The position numbers were made by a program, and so were the translations under genes. A DNA stretch of 64,000 bases from Halobacillus litoralis (GTDB lineage Bacteria; Bacillota; Bacilli; Bacillales; Halobacillaceae): NCBI RefSeq assembly GCF_009856445.1, contig NZ_WMFA01000004.1, positions 124,001-188,000 on the forward strand. The letters are read 5' to 3'. How positions within the stretch are numbered: the first letter of the stretch is position 1; every line of letters begins with the position of its first letter. This document shows, piece after piece, positions 34,758-43,773 of this stretch. The notes beneath the pieces are model-generated. The model was not told the origin of the DNA, did no database searches, and saw only the letters and a list, made by a program, of their open reading frames with translations.

Positions 34758-35777
34758 TTAATTTAAGGTCTTTTCGTGAGTTTCAATGATTATAGTAGAT
34801 ATGCCTTCTCTTCCGTTAGCATTAGGAAAATCACCATTTGTTAGTAGTTCTTCTACTAAGTTTAGCTCTTTTTTATCAGCGATAATTTTATTAATTACGC
34901 CGCTCTCCTTAGATTTCTTATCTATAAAATTTAAGCAAACACCAGATAAACCCGACAAATTAGCTCCATCTAAACGCGGTAAGTCTTCTATACCGATATT
35001 TGATCTTTTATAAGGCTTATCAAAACTATTTTCTAATAGTTCCCAGATTAATCTAGACCAATCATTTCTTTTCTTTGCTGACTTTCTCCCATAAAAACTC
35101 TTCCCTCTTTTCAAGGTTAAAAGACCCATGATCTCGTCTAATAAATGATACTCTTTATTTAGAAAAACATCTGGAGTGGAAGTTGAGTACATTAGTGGTG
35201 TATATCTAGGATAAGCTGTGTTTTCAATTAGAAGGTATCTAGCCCCTTCATGAGGGGAAGTTGTATTAATTTGAAAGCTATTTGAAGTTAATCTTGGTTT
35301 TGAGAATTTAAAGGATGGCCATTTCTCGTATAAATATAATTGATGATTATCTGTTCTAGGAACCCTCACTGCTCCATTCTTTCTTCTGTCCACCTTAGCC
35401 TGGAGTAGTAGAGATCTACGTTTGGTTCTTCCTTTCCGTGGATGGTGAATATGTACAATTAAAAGATCGCCTATTTCTGGGTTCTTATTACTGATATCAA
35501 TTGGAGGATTTTTAATTTGTACAATAGGTCTTTGGTGACAATAAACTGCAGCAAAGGAGGTGGTAATTCCAAACCTTGATAAAGCTTTGTTCCATTCTCT
35601 TGCAATAGATGCAATGCCACCCACTAAAGTAGCAATATAATCGGGTTCTTGCGGTCTCTTATACTTAGAATGGATTTCAGCATCCTTATGGGCTTTATTG
35701 AAAGACTTATGTAATCCATTCTCTGCAATGCTCCATAGTTCCCCCCGGGAGCTTTTAATAGCCTCTGTTATCTCCAT
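34758..35777 (-). CDS. Hypothetical protein with nuclease-like QxK motif, 339 aa
   Basis: I do not recognise the family. The central part has E101, D104 (EIGDLLIV) and, after a short loop, LLLQAKVD (Q126, K128). This is the D-(E/Q)xK arrangement seen in some restriction-endonuclease-fold enzymes that carry Q in place of E. The rest is mixed alpha/beta with many basic residues and no membrane segment. It is a single gene on the minus strand inside the island, with its own upstream region at 35,778-35,820. A nuclease effector is a reasonable guess. Confidence 0.6.
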   Translation of the reverse strand: MEITEAIKSSRGELWSIAENGLHKSFNKAHKDAEIHSKYKRPQEPDYIATLVGGIASIAREWNKALSRFGITTSFAAVYCHQRPIVQIKNPPIDISNKNPEIGDLLIVHIHHPRKGRTKRRSLLLQAKVDRRKNGAVRVPRTDNHQLYLYEKWPSFKFSKPRLTSNSFQINTTSPHEGARYLLIENTAYPRYTPLMYSTSTPDVFLNKEYHLLDEIMGLLTLKRGKSFYGRKSAKKRNDWSRLIWELLENSFDKPYKRSNIGIEDLPRLDGANLSGLSGVCLNFIDKKSKESGVINKIIADKKELNLVEELLTNGDFPNANGREGISTIIIETHEKTLN

Positions 35778-36227
35778 TTTTTTACACTCCTCTAATATAA
35801 CTAAGTATAGTTTACCATGAAGAGGAATAAATGAGAGCTTTATGAATGTATGCTAAATAAAATACTTCACTCATAATGTTAGTTACTAAAAGGTATCGAC
35901 TTTGCTTTGTCTGTTATGAAATCCATAATTTAGCAGGGATAAATTGTAAAAATTATTTAGGTGTTGGTAAAGATAAAATTATTCTTACTCTTGTTCTACT
36001 ATTAGTAAACACCTAAACCGGTTGTACGTGAGAGGAGATCGAAGATCCATCTTCAATTCCATTTCATTGAAATATATTTCTCCTTTCTGATAAAGTATAT
36101 TTTATAATGTCAGATTGTACAGAAGGATATCCCTATGGTTCTTTTTAGCTATGAGTTTGAGACTGTAGGTGTTGTATATGATTAACAGAGGTCACAGTAT
36201 AAATATTTATAGTTTGGGTGATGCTCT
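35778..36227. other. Intergenic, AT-rich, no feature recognised
   Basis: About 450 bases between divergent genes. A promoter-like run (TTGAAATA...TATAAT near 36,068-36,110) is possible. I see no gene, repeat or RNA here. Confidence 0.4.
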
Positions 36228-36719
36228 ATGAGTTGTTATTTTACAAATTTAATCAGAGATCCTAGTTTTATGGGGGCATTATTAGGGGCTTTAATTACTG
36301 GAGGAATTGCGATATCAGTTTTTCTTTATCAGAATTATCTTGAGAAGAAAAAAGAAAAAGAACATCACAAGAAGGTGTACTACAACATTCGTAAACCCTT
36401 AAAGTTGATTAGCGATTCCATACCCACCCTTCAAGAAAAGTTAAGTGAGGAGCTGATTTTTAATGCCAGTGAGATATTAACATATAAAAATTTGTTTGAT
36501 ATAGCTTCTAAGCTAATTGACGGTGTTGAGGCAAAAGACATGCCAATTGATTTATTAGAGAGTTACTTAAAAATAAAAGATTCTATCGATGGTTTTAAAA
36601 TATACATTTCTGCAATAGAAGAGAGACAGAAATTAAATGGCTTTTTTAAGCAAGAATTCTTAGATGATATAGAGGTTTTTATTAAATATTACAAACAATT
36701 AGAAGAGTACTTTAAATAG
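36228..36719 (+). CDS. Small membrane-anchored helical protein, 163 aa
   Basis: One membrane segment at residues 16-35 (MGALLGALITGGIAISVFLY) is followed by a Lys/Glu-rich stretch and a mostly helical cytoplasmic domain. This layout is common for uncharacterised proteins at the edges of defence islands. The start ATG 36228 has a modest GGGTGATG site. No partner gene is adjacent and I cannot assign a function. Confidence 0.6.
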   Translation: MSCYFTNLIRDPSFMGALLGALITGGIAISVFLYQNYLEKKKEKEHHKKVYYNIRKPLKLISDSIPTLQEKLSEELIFNASEILTYKNLFDIASKLIDGVEAKDMPIDLLESYLKIKDSIDGFKIYISAIEERQKLNGFFKQEFLDDIEVFIKYYKQLEEYFK

Positions 36720-36991
36720 AGAATTAATATCAACGTTCATCAGATAGTTAAACTATATTAAACAGTAAGTCTCCACATATAGACAAAATTAGCACTTTCT
36801 TCTAAAAACCTTCGGAAGCTAAACGCTATATTAAGAAATAAAGTAGGAGTTATTATTGATGGTTTTTAATTTAAAAGAGTCATTGTTTCTCTTAGGTCCT
36901 AATGTTCTTTTTAGATATAGTTTTCCACGAATGTTATGCCAATGATTATGAGCATGTTACGATATCATTGAAATCAAAAAATCATAGACGA

Positions 36992-37167
36992 TCCACTAGA
37001 GGTGCCTTCTCATAAGACTGAGATTAAAGTGTAGCTTTAAGACTCTTAGAACCTGATCTGGTTGATACCAGCGTAGGGAAGTGGCGGTTGCGTATATCTT
37101 AAGCTACATATAGATTTTTACACATGAAACCACTTTCTTCGCGCATATGAAGAAAGTGGTTTTTTTA
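36992..37167 (+). promoter_or_regulatory. Decayed TPP riboswitch with terminator
   Basis: Nearly identical to the riboswitch at 40102-40277, including ACCTGATCTGGTTGATACCAGCGTAGGGAA and the same terminator (ACCACTTTCTTC pairing with GAAGAAAGTGGT). Two conserved positions are changed: GGGGTGCC is GAGGTGCC and GGCTGAGA is GACTGAGA. The second breaks a pair in the P3 stem. It precedes dsdA, which has no thiamine link. The duplicated block is about 36,918-37,188. Confidence 0.85.
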
Positions 37168-37195
37168 GCGTCTGGATATAGATGCATAAATTAAG

Positions 37196-37247
37196 GTGCC
37201 TGACCCCCACTTCGCTAAAGTGTTAACGATTCGGGGCCGCCACTTCA
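37196..37247. repeat. GGGGTCAGGC-type hairpin element, degenerate copy
   Basis: Left arm GGTGCCTGACCCCCACTTCG, then TAAAGTGTTAACG, with a worn right arm (CGGGGCCGCCA). Related to the elements at 44,933 and 59,893. Confidence 0.6.
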
Positions 37248-37308
37248 CATGTATCCGCCTCATTAAATTTGTGTTAACTTAATTACAAACCATTTTAAGG
37301 AGGATTTG

Positions 37309-38643
37309 ATGGTTTCTAAACTTAAACATAGCAGCGAGGAAGAATTGATCAATCAGTTAAAAAACAAGAAGGAAACGTTCTGGCCAAACACATCGCTTCA
37401 AGCTTATCAAACGTTTGAAAAAAATCTACCTATTCCTACCAAAGCCCTTCATGAAGCAGAAATGCTTCTTCAAAGATTTACTCCATATTTAGCTAAAGCA
37501 TTTCCAGAAACCAAGAAAATGAACGGAATCATTGAATCTCCCATTCGCGACATACCTTCTATGCAGCAGGAATTGGAAAAGCGATCTCAGCAATCCATTC
37601 CTGGCCATTTGTATCTAAAGTGTGATCATGACCTTCCGATAGCTGGGTCCATAAAAGCGCGGGGAGGCATTTATGAAGTATTAAAATACGCTGAAGGGCT
37701 TGCAATAAAACATGGAAAGCTTACAAAAGATGACGACTATTCTAAATTAACCAATAGCGAATACAAGCAGTTCTTTTCCAACTTCTCAATCGCTGTAGGT
37801 TCAACAGGTAATCTGGCTCTAAGTATAGGCATCATGAGTGCTATTTTAGGTTTTCAGGTGACTGTTCATATGTCCGTGGATGCGAAAGAATGGAAGAAAG
37901 AGCTACTCAGGGATAAAGGTGTAGTGGTGGTGGAGCATGATAAGGATTTTTCTTTTGCCGTAAACGAAGGACGGAGACAGTGTCAGGAGCAAAGGAACTG
38001 TTATTTTATTGATGATGAAAATTCCAAGGATTTATTTTTAGGCTATGCCGTAGCTGCTTTGCGCCTTAAAGAGCAATTAAAACAAGAGAATATCACGGTT
38101 GATGCGGACCATCCCCTGGTGGTTTATTTACCTTGCGGGGTAGGAGGAGGTCCTGCGGGGATCACTTATGGACTGAAGTATGTTTTCGGGGATCATGTGA
38201 ACTGTTATTTTTCAGAGCCAACCAGCTCTCCTTGCATGATGCTTGGACTTGCCACAGGTAAACATGCGGACATTTCTGTTCAGGATATCGGGCTTGATAA
38301 TAGGACGGAAGCGGATGGATTAGCTGTTGGACGACCATCAGCTTTGGCAGGCCGGTTGGTAGAAAATATGGTGAACGGCATTTATACGATCAACGACGAA
38401 AATTTGTACAAGCTTTTAGCCCTTTTGCATGAATCTGAAGGTATTTCCCTCGAGCCATCGGCACTTGCGGGCATGTCCGGCCCTATTTCCATTGACATTC
38501 AACAACAGTTAGACCGGATGTATGGCTCCCGTTTAAGTCAGGCGACACATTTAGTCTGGGCAACAGGTGGAAGTTTGGTGCCAAAAGATATTATGGAAGG
38601 TTTTGTTTCTAAAGGGACATCATTTCTTCTTCAGGAGGAATAG
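37309..38643 (+). CDS. dsdA: D-serine dehydratase
   Basis: A 444-residue fold-type II PLP enzyme of the DsdA family. The PLP lysine lies in GSIKARGG (about residue 118), a serine/threonine-binding GSTGNL loop is near 166, and the phosphate-binding glycine loop PCGVGGGPAGI near 275. It turns D-serine into pyruvate and ammonia. ATG 37309 follows AAGGAGG. It lies behind the decayed riboswitch, with a sugar-dehydrogenase-like lipoprotein next; no D-serine regulator (DsdC) or transporter is adjacent. Confidence 0.95.
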   Translation: MVSKLKHSSEEELINQLKNKKETFWPNTSLQAYQTFEKNLPIPTKALHEAEMLLQRFTPYLAKAFPETKKMNGIIESPIRDIPSMQQELEKRSQQSIPGHLYLKCDHDLPIAGSIKARGGIYEVLKYAEGLAIKHGKLTKDDDYSKLTNSEYKQFFSNFSIAVGSTGNLALSIGIMSAILGFQVTVHMSVDAKEWKKELLRDKGVVVVEHDKDFSFAVNEGRRQCQEQRNCYFIDDENSKDLFLGYAVAALRLKEQLKQENITVDADHPLVVYLPCGVGGGPAGITYGLKYVFGDHVNCYFSEPTSSPCMMLGLATGKHADISVQDIGLDNRTEADGLAVGRPSALAGRLVENMVNGIYTINDENLYKLLALLHESEGISLEPSALAGMSGPISIDIQQQLDRMYGSRLSQATHLVWATGGSLVPKDIMEGFVSKGTSFLLQEE

Positions 38644-38853
38644 GAGAAACTAACCTGTTGAAAGGTCCTTGTGACACAACTGTCAAGCCAGGGGCGGTTC
38701 GTCCGCATCTATTCTTCCTTCATGATACAAAGGAAAATAGCATATTTTCCAAATAGAACACTTCTAATCAATTAGAAATATGGGAGTGAAATGAGGGAGC
38801 ACTAGAACTGCATCCACTTCAGATAAAAGTCGAAGAGGGAGGAATACTTTAAA

Positions 38854-39909
38854 TTGAAAAAAATCATAACGCTATTGATCTCTACCTTCTTTTTTATAGC
38901 AGGTTGCTCTGATAATAAACAGGAAGAATCGCCACTACCTGTTGAAGGTTTAGAAGTTATAGCAGATAATCTGGAAGTTCCGTGGTCCATCGAAAAAAGG
39001 GAAGATACCTTTTATTTAACAGAAAGATCAGGGAACATTGTCAAAATAAAAGATGGTGAAGTAGAAAGACAAAGCGTAGAGCTTGAAGAAGATGTATCCA
39101 CAGCTTCAGAGGCAGGCCTGCTTGGTTTTGTTCTTGCTCCTGACTTTTCTGAATCGAACCTTGCCTACGCCTACTACACGTATGAAGATGGGGAAGAACA
39201 ATTTAATCGTATTGTAACGCTTCGGTTGGAAGATCGTGTCTGGAGAGAAGAGGATCTGCTTCTTGATCAAATCCCCAGCGGTACTTACCATCATGGAGGA
39301 AGACTTAAAATAGGACCTGATGAAAAACTCTACGCTACAGCTGGGGATGCTTCTGATCGTGAAATAGCACAAGATCTAGATTCATTAGGTGGGAAAATTT
39401 TAAGAATGAACTTGGATGGATCCATACCAGGTGATAATCCGTTTGCGGGTTCCTATGTTTATAGCTTTGGACATCGCAACCCTCAAGGGATGACTTGGTT
39501 ATCGGATGGTACGATGTATGCAAGTGAACATGGGGATAATGCAAACGATGAGATTAATCTGATTGAAGCTGGTGAAAATTACGGTTGGCCGGTTATAGAA
39601 GGCTCTGAAGAACAGGAGGGAATGGTTTCGCCTCTATTCACTTCTGGAGATAACTCCACCTGGGCACCATCTGGAATGGACAATTTCGAAGGAAAACTTT
39701 TTGTGGCAGCATTAAGAGGATCTGCCGTCTTAGAATTCGACCTCGAAACAGGTGAATCCCGCGAAGTGATCACTGGTCTTGGAAGGATTCGGGATGTACA
39801 GATTAAGGATAACGATCTTTATTTCATTAGTAATAATACAGATGGGCGTGGCGATCCACAGGAAAATGATGACAAGCTATATAGAATCTCACTCTCAAAT
39901 TTGGAATAA
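38854..39909 (+). CDS. PQQ-dependent sugar dehydrogenase-like (GSDH) lipoprotein
   Basis: A 351-residue lipoprotein starting at TTG 38854, with lipobox FIAGC (C18). The remainder is a six-bladed beta-propeller of the glucose/sorbosone dehydrogenase family. Signature segments are EVPWSIEK near 45, EAGLLGFVLAPDF near 88, TYHHGGRLKIGPD near 145, GHRNPQGMTW near 205 and WAPSGM near 270. Homologues oxidise aldose sugars with PQQ outside the cell, although many Bacillus members have no proven substrate and no PQQ pathway. It stands alone between dsdA and the thiamine operon. Confidence 0.88.
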   Translation: MKKIITLLISTFFFIAGCSDNKQEESPLPVEGLEVIADNLEVPWSIEKREDTFYLTERSGNIVKIKDGEVERQSVELEEDVSTASEAGLLGFVLAPDFSESNLAYAYYTYEDGEEQFNRIVTLRLEDRVWREEDLLLDQIPSGTYHHGGRLKIGPDEKLYATAGDASDREIAQDLDSLGGKILRMNLDGSIPGDNPFAGSYVYSFGHRNPQGMTWLSDGTMYASEHGDNANDEINLIEAGENYGWPVIEGSEEQEGMVSPLFTSGDNSTWAPSGMDNFEGKLFVAALRGSAVLEFDLETGESREVITGLGRIRDVQIKDNDLYFISNNTDGRGDPQENDDKLYRISLSNLE

Positions 39910-39946
39910 CTACTGAAGAGTAACCGGTCAAAATCGTTCCATATGA

Positions 39947-39974
39947 TAGAGCGCTTCCGTCACGAAGCGCTCTT
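39947..39974. terminator. AGAGCGCTTC hairpin, copy 2
   Basis: AGAGCGCTTC-CGTCAC-GAAGCGCTCT followed by TTG. It is the same stem as at 34611, 48641 and 61196, but here without the telA-like flank. It serves as terminator of the sugar-dehydrogenase gene. Confidence 0.75.
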
Positions 39975-40101
39975 TGTTATATATCTTTTCTATGAAATGT
40001 TAGACGCTCTAAAAAGTTACCATCACTTAGTTTTTCGAGGAATGTTTTGACAATTATTTAGAACATGTTACGATATCAATGAAATCAAAAATCATAGACG
40101 A

Positions 40102-40277
40102 TCCACTAGGGGTGCCTTCTCATAAGGCTGAGATTAAAGTGTAGCTTTAAGACTCTTAGAACCTGATCTGGTTGATACCAGCGTAGGGAAGTGGCGGTTA
40201 CGTGTATCTTAAGCTACATATAGATGTTCACACATGAAACCACTTTCTTCACGCATATGAAGAAAGTGGTTTTTTTA
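40102..40277 (+). promoter_or_regulatory. TPP riboswitch controlling the thiamine operon
   Basis: A thi-box aptamer at 40102-40194 with ACTAGGGGTGCC, GGCTGAGA and ACCTGATCTGGTTGATACCAGCGTAGGGAAGTGG, all at the conserved spacing. The expression platform is a terminator (ACCACTTTCTTC, loop, GAAGAAAGTGGT, T7) ending near 40267. High TPP should favour termination before tenA. Confidence 0.95.
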
Positions 40278-40362
40278 GTGTCTGGAAATAGATGCATAGA
40301 GTGCTTGCGTCTTATTTCTTTTTTCCTTGACCGTGGATCGTCGGGAAAAGGAGAGTTCAATC

Positions 40363-41061
40363 ATGAAATTTTCACAACAAATTCGCGAAGCGGTGGATCC
40401 CATTTGGGAAGCAAGTTTCAACCATCCTTTTGTCAAAGGGATTGGAGAAGGGACGTTATCGCTCGACCAGTTCCGATACTACGTGCTTCAGGATTCTTAT
40501 TATTTATCCCATTTTTCAAGAGTCCAGGCGATGGGTGCAGCGAAGTCAGAGGATATGAAAACAATGGCCAGTATGGCATCTCATGCTCAAGGGACGTATG
40601 AAGCAGAGATGGAGCTTCATGAGAACTTTTCCAAAAGGCTCGGGATCACAGAGGAGGAGCGCAACCAGTTCACTCCTTCTCCGACGTCTTATGCCTACGC
40701 ATCCCATATGTACAGGGGAGCCTACCACGGAGACTTGGGAGAGATTATCGCTACGATTCTTCCGTGCTATTGGCTTTATTATGAAGTCGGGGAGCACTTG
40801 AAAGATCATCAGCCGGAAGAACCGATTTATCAGGAGTGGATTGGCACCTATGGCGGGGATTGGTTCCGGACGCTCGTAGAGGAACAGATCCAGCGGCTGG
40901 ATGATCTGGCGGAAGTGAAATCGGAAGCTGACCGTGAGCGAATGAAAGAGTTGTTTGTGATCAGCAGTCAGTATGAATACATGTTTTGGGAAATGGCTTA
41001 TGTCATGGAAGCATGGCCGTTTGATATGAGAGCTTCTCTCTTGGCAGGAAAAGGAGAGTGA
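40363..41061 (+). CDS. tenA: Aminopyrimidine aminohydrolase TenA
   Basis: A 232-residue TenA/thiaminase II protein. It has the N-terminal helix pattern DPIWEASFNHPFVKGIGEGTL, YVLQDSYYLSHF with the active-site Asp, and the catalytic Cys in ILPCYWLYYEVG. It salvages degraded thiamine by hydrolysing the aminomethyl-pyrimidine. ATG 40363 follows AAAAGGAG; the open TTG at 40327 lacks a site. It is the first gene of a six-gene operon behind the TPP riboswitch. Confidence 0.95.
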   Translation: MKFSQQIREAVDPIWEASFNHPFVKGIGEGTLSLDQFRYYVLQDSYYLSHFSRVQAMGAAKSEDMKTMASMASHAQGTYEAEMELHENFSKRLGITEEERNQFTPSPTSYAYASHMYRGAYHGDLGEIIATILPCYWLYYEVGEHLKDHQPEEPIYQEWIGTYGGDWFRTLVEEQIQRLDDLAEVKSEADRERMKELFVISSQYEYMFWEMAYVMEAWPFDMRASLLAGKGE

Positions 41062-41064
41062 ATC

Positions 41065-41679
41065 GTGAGGCCATCCATTCACTTGATTTCGACAGGAAAG
41101 CAGACGTTTTCTGAACTAACCGAGACAGTGAGCGCGGTCCAACAGGAAGTTGATTTTCTCCACATTCGGGAAAAACACCGCTCGGCTGCTGAGATTTTTG
41201 ATGGGATTCAACAGGTGACGGAGGCAGGTTTTCCAAGGGATCGTATCATCGTCAATGACAGGGCTGACGTTGCTTTTGTAGCAGGATGTTTCGGGGTACA
41301 GTTGACTCACCATAGTCTCCCAGTCGCACAAGTGAAGCAAACTTTTCCCGGCCTGAATGTAGGGAAATCGGTACATTCTTTAAAAGAGGCCATAGATGCG
41401 GAACAGGAAGGAGCGGATTTCCTCCTATACGGAAATATCTATCCCACCGCCTCCAAGCCTGGAAAAGCGGGGGAAGAATTGAATTCGCTCCGTGAAATCA
41501 TCCGGCATGTAGGATGCCCGGTCGTTGCTATCGGTGGAATAACTCCAGAAAGGGCAGGCGGTGTCATTCATGCAGGAGCTCAGGGCATCGCTGTCATGTC
41601 TGGCATTCTACAGGCGGAGGATCTTGGTGAAGCAGCACAGGCTTACCGGAAGGAAATCGATGGAGGGAGGATGTTATGA
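41065..41679 (+). CDS. tenI: Thiazole tautomerase TenI
   Basis: A 204-residue ThiE-like TIM barrel without thiamine phosphate synthase activity in B. subtilis, where it aromatises the thiazole carboxylate. Seen here: FLHIREKHRS, IIVNDRADVAF, GVQLTHHSLP and the C-terminal AIGGITPE phosphate loop. The start is GTG 41065. It is shorter and less conserved than true ThiE, and its place between tenA and thiO is decisive. It overlaps thiO by 4 bases. Confidence 0.9.
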   Translation: MRPSIHLISTGKQTFSELTETVSAVQQEVDFLHIREKHRSAAEIFDGIQQVTEAGFPRDRIIVNDRADVAFVAGCFGVQLTHHSLPVAQVKQTFPGLNVGKSVHSLKEAIDAEQEGADFLLYGNIYPTASKPGKAGEELNSLREIIRHVGCPVVAIGGITPERAGGVIHAGAQGIAVMSGILQAEDLGEAAQAYRKEIDGGRML

Positions 41680-42803
41680 AAAAGCATTATGAAACGATTG
41701 TTGTCGGTGCTGGTGTGATCGGCAGTTCCATCGCCTATCATTTGTCCAAGCGTGGACGCTCTGTTCTTCTCCTGGAGCGAGGGACAATCGCCTGCAAAGC
41801 ATCTTCAGCTGCCGCTGGCATGCTTGGAGCACAGTCGGAATTAAAAGACGGGAACGATTCTTTATATTCACTCGCTACAGCAAGTCGAGCAATGTTTCCA
41901 GCGCTGGCTGAAGAATTGAAAGTTTATAGTGGCATTGATATCGGATTGCAGCAAAACGGCATCTATAAAATTGCTACAAATGAAGGAGAAAGGGAAGAGT
42001 TAATCGCCTATGGGGAAGTTCAAAGAAAGCGCGGGGAGGAAGCGAGATGGATGGAGCCTTCTGAATTGCAAAGAGAAGAGCCGGCGGTGTCTTCCCAGCT
42101 GAGTGGTGCTTTATTTCTCCCGAATGACGGGCAAGTTTCCGCTCCCGATTTGTCGAAGGCTTTTGCCATGTCAGCGGTAGAGCTTGGAGCCGAACTTTTA
42201 GAATATACCGATGTACAAGGTTTATTTAAAGAAGGGAATCAAGTCACAGGCGTGAGAACCAATCGAGTAGACGTAAGCGCCGATCATGTCGTAGTCGCTT
42301 GCGGGGCATGGAGTGAAGATTTGCTTGGAAAACAGGAACTCGGGATGGATATGTTTCCGGTAAAAGGTGAATGCTTTTCGGTGAAAACGAAGCGCAGGCT
42401 CATTCAAGGGACGCTCTTTTCAAAGGGGTGTTACATCGTTCCGAAGGCAGGGGGGCGTTTGGTGATCGGTGCGACAGAAAAGCCTGGTACATTTGATGAA
42501 ACGGTAACCTTGGGTGGGTTATTTCCCTTGATCAAAGCAGCGACTCAGTTAGTTCCGGAACTTGTTTTTGCGGAGTGGGAAACAGCCTGGACCGGACTTC
42601 GTCCACAAACCAAAGCTGCCATTCCATATCTGGGCCCGCACCAGGAATATGCCGGACTTTTTATCGCTACCGGACACTATCGCAATGGCATTTTATTGTC
42701 CCCGATCACAGGAAAGGTGATCGCTGACTTAATCGAAGGCAAGGATGTTCCTCATGAATGGATAACTACTGGGAATTTATCACGTGGAGGGGTGAACCTA
42801 TGA
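41676..42803 (+). CDS. thiO: Glycine oxidase ThiO
   Basis: A 375-residue FAD-dependent D-amino acid oxidase family enzyme. The Rossmann motif VVGAGVIGSSIAYHL starts at residue 7, and a FAD-binding GLFIATGHYRNGI segment lies near the C-terminus. It oxidises glycine to dehydroglycine for thiazole synthesis, the aerobic alternative to ThiH. It overlaps tenI and thiS. Confidence 0.95.
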   Translation: MKKHYETIVVGAGVIGSSIAYHLSKRGRSVLLLERGTIACKASSAAAGMLGAQSELKDGNDSLYSLATASRAMFPALAEELKVYSGIDIGLQQNGIYKIATNEGEREELIAYGEVQRKRGEEARWMEPSELQREEPAVSSQLSGALFLPNDGQVSAPDLSKAFAMSAVELGAELLEYTDVQGLFKEGNQVTGVRTNRVDVSADHVVVACGAWSEDLLGKQELGMDMFPVKGECFSVKTKRRLIQGTLFSKGCYIVPKAGGRLVIGATEKPGTFDETVTLGGLFPLIKAATQLVPELVFAEWETAWTGLRPQTKAAIPYLGPHQEYAGLFIATGHYRNGILLSPITGKVIADLIEGKDVPHEWITTGNLSRGGVNL

Positions 42804-43003
42804 AACTACGAATCAATGGGGAGTGGCTGACCGTTCCGGAAACGGTCGATACAATCGGTGAGCTTCTGGGTCATTTTCAATTGGATCATAGGGTGGTCAT
42901 CGTTGAACAGAATGAAACCATTCTCGAGAAGGAATCACGATCAAATCACAAGGTGCAGGATGGAGATATCATAGAGATAGTACAATTCGTAGGAGGAGGA
43001 TGA
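42800..43003 (+). CDS. thiS: Sulfur carrier protein ThiS
   Basis: A 67-residue ubiquitin-like sulfur carrier ending in VQFVGGG; the terminal Gly is adenylated by ThiF and thiocarboxylated. ATG 42800 overlaps the thiO stop (ATGA), with GGAGGGGTG upstream. An in-frame upstream start at 42758 lies inside thiO and adds residues foreign to the family. Confidence 0.94.
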   Translation: MKLRINGEWLTVPETVDTIGELLGHFQLDHRVVIVEQNETILEKESRSNHKVQDGDIIEIVQFVGGG

Positions 43004-43005
43004 AG

Positions 43006-43773
43006 ATGTTGAAAATTGGTAACCAGGAATTTAAGTCTCGTTTATTGTTAGGCACAGGAAAGTATCCGGATTTTGACGTTCAAAAAAAAGCGGTGGAGGC
43101 ATCAGGCACTGACATCCTTACCTTTACCGTAAGGCGGATGAATATTTTCGAACCGAGCCAGCCGAATTTCCTTGAACAGCTTGATGTAGAGAAATATACG
43201 CTCCTTCCGAACACAGCGGGTGCGAAAACGGCAGAAGAAGCGGTCCGACATGCTAAACTCGCTAAAGCTTCAGGGCTTTGCGATATGATCAAGGTAGAAG
43301 TGATCGGCTGTGACAAGACGCTACTGCCGGATCCTGTAGAAACGCTCAAGGCAACGGAAGAGCTGATCAAAGAAGGATTTACGGTGCTTCCGTACACGTC
43401 CGATGATGTCGTGCTTGCCCGGAGGCTTGAAGAATTGGGTGCTCATGCGGTTATGCCGGGAGCTTCCCCGATCGGTTCTGGACAAGGGATCATCAACCGT
43501 GAGAATCTTCAATTCATTATCGAACAATCAACGGTGCCAGTCATTGTGGATGCCGGGATCGGATCGCCGGCTGATGTTGCACAGGCGATGGAGCTTGGAG
43601 CAGACGGTGTGTTATTAAATACCGCTGTTTCAGCAGCGAAAGACCCAGTGAAGATGGCCGAAGCGATGAAACTAGCGATTGAAGCTGGGCGCCTCGGGTA
43701 TGAAGCAGGAAGAATTCCGAAGAAACGCTATGCCACAGCCAGCAGCCCGATGGAGGGAATGAGCCGGACATGA
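43006..43773 (+). CDS. thiG: Thiazole synthase ThiG
   Basis: A 255-residue TIM-barrel enzyme making the thiazole phosphate from DXP, dehydroglycine and ThiS-thiocarboxylate. Signatures include [25 protein letters not shown] with the DXP-binding lysine, [15 protein letters not shown] and [14 protein letters not shown] 43006 is 6 bases after GGAGG; ATG 43000 overlaps thiS but abuts the ribosome site. It overlaps thiF by 4 bases. Confidence 0.95.
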   Translation: MLKIGNQEFKSRLLLGTGKYPDFDVQKKAVEASGTDILTFTVRRMNIFEPSQPNFLEQLDVEKYTLLPNTAGAKTAEEAVRHAKLAKASGLCDMIKVEVIGCDKTLLPDPVETLKATEELIKEGFTVLPYTSDDVVLARRLEELGAHAVMPGASPIGSGQGIINRENLQFIIEQSTVPVIVDAGIGSPADVAQAMELGADGVLLNTAVSAAKDPVKMAEAMKLAIEAGRLGYEAGRIPKKRYATASSPMEGMSRT

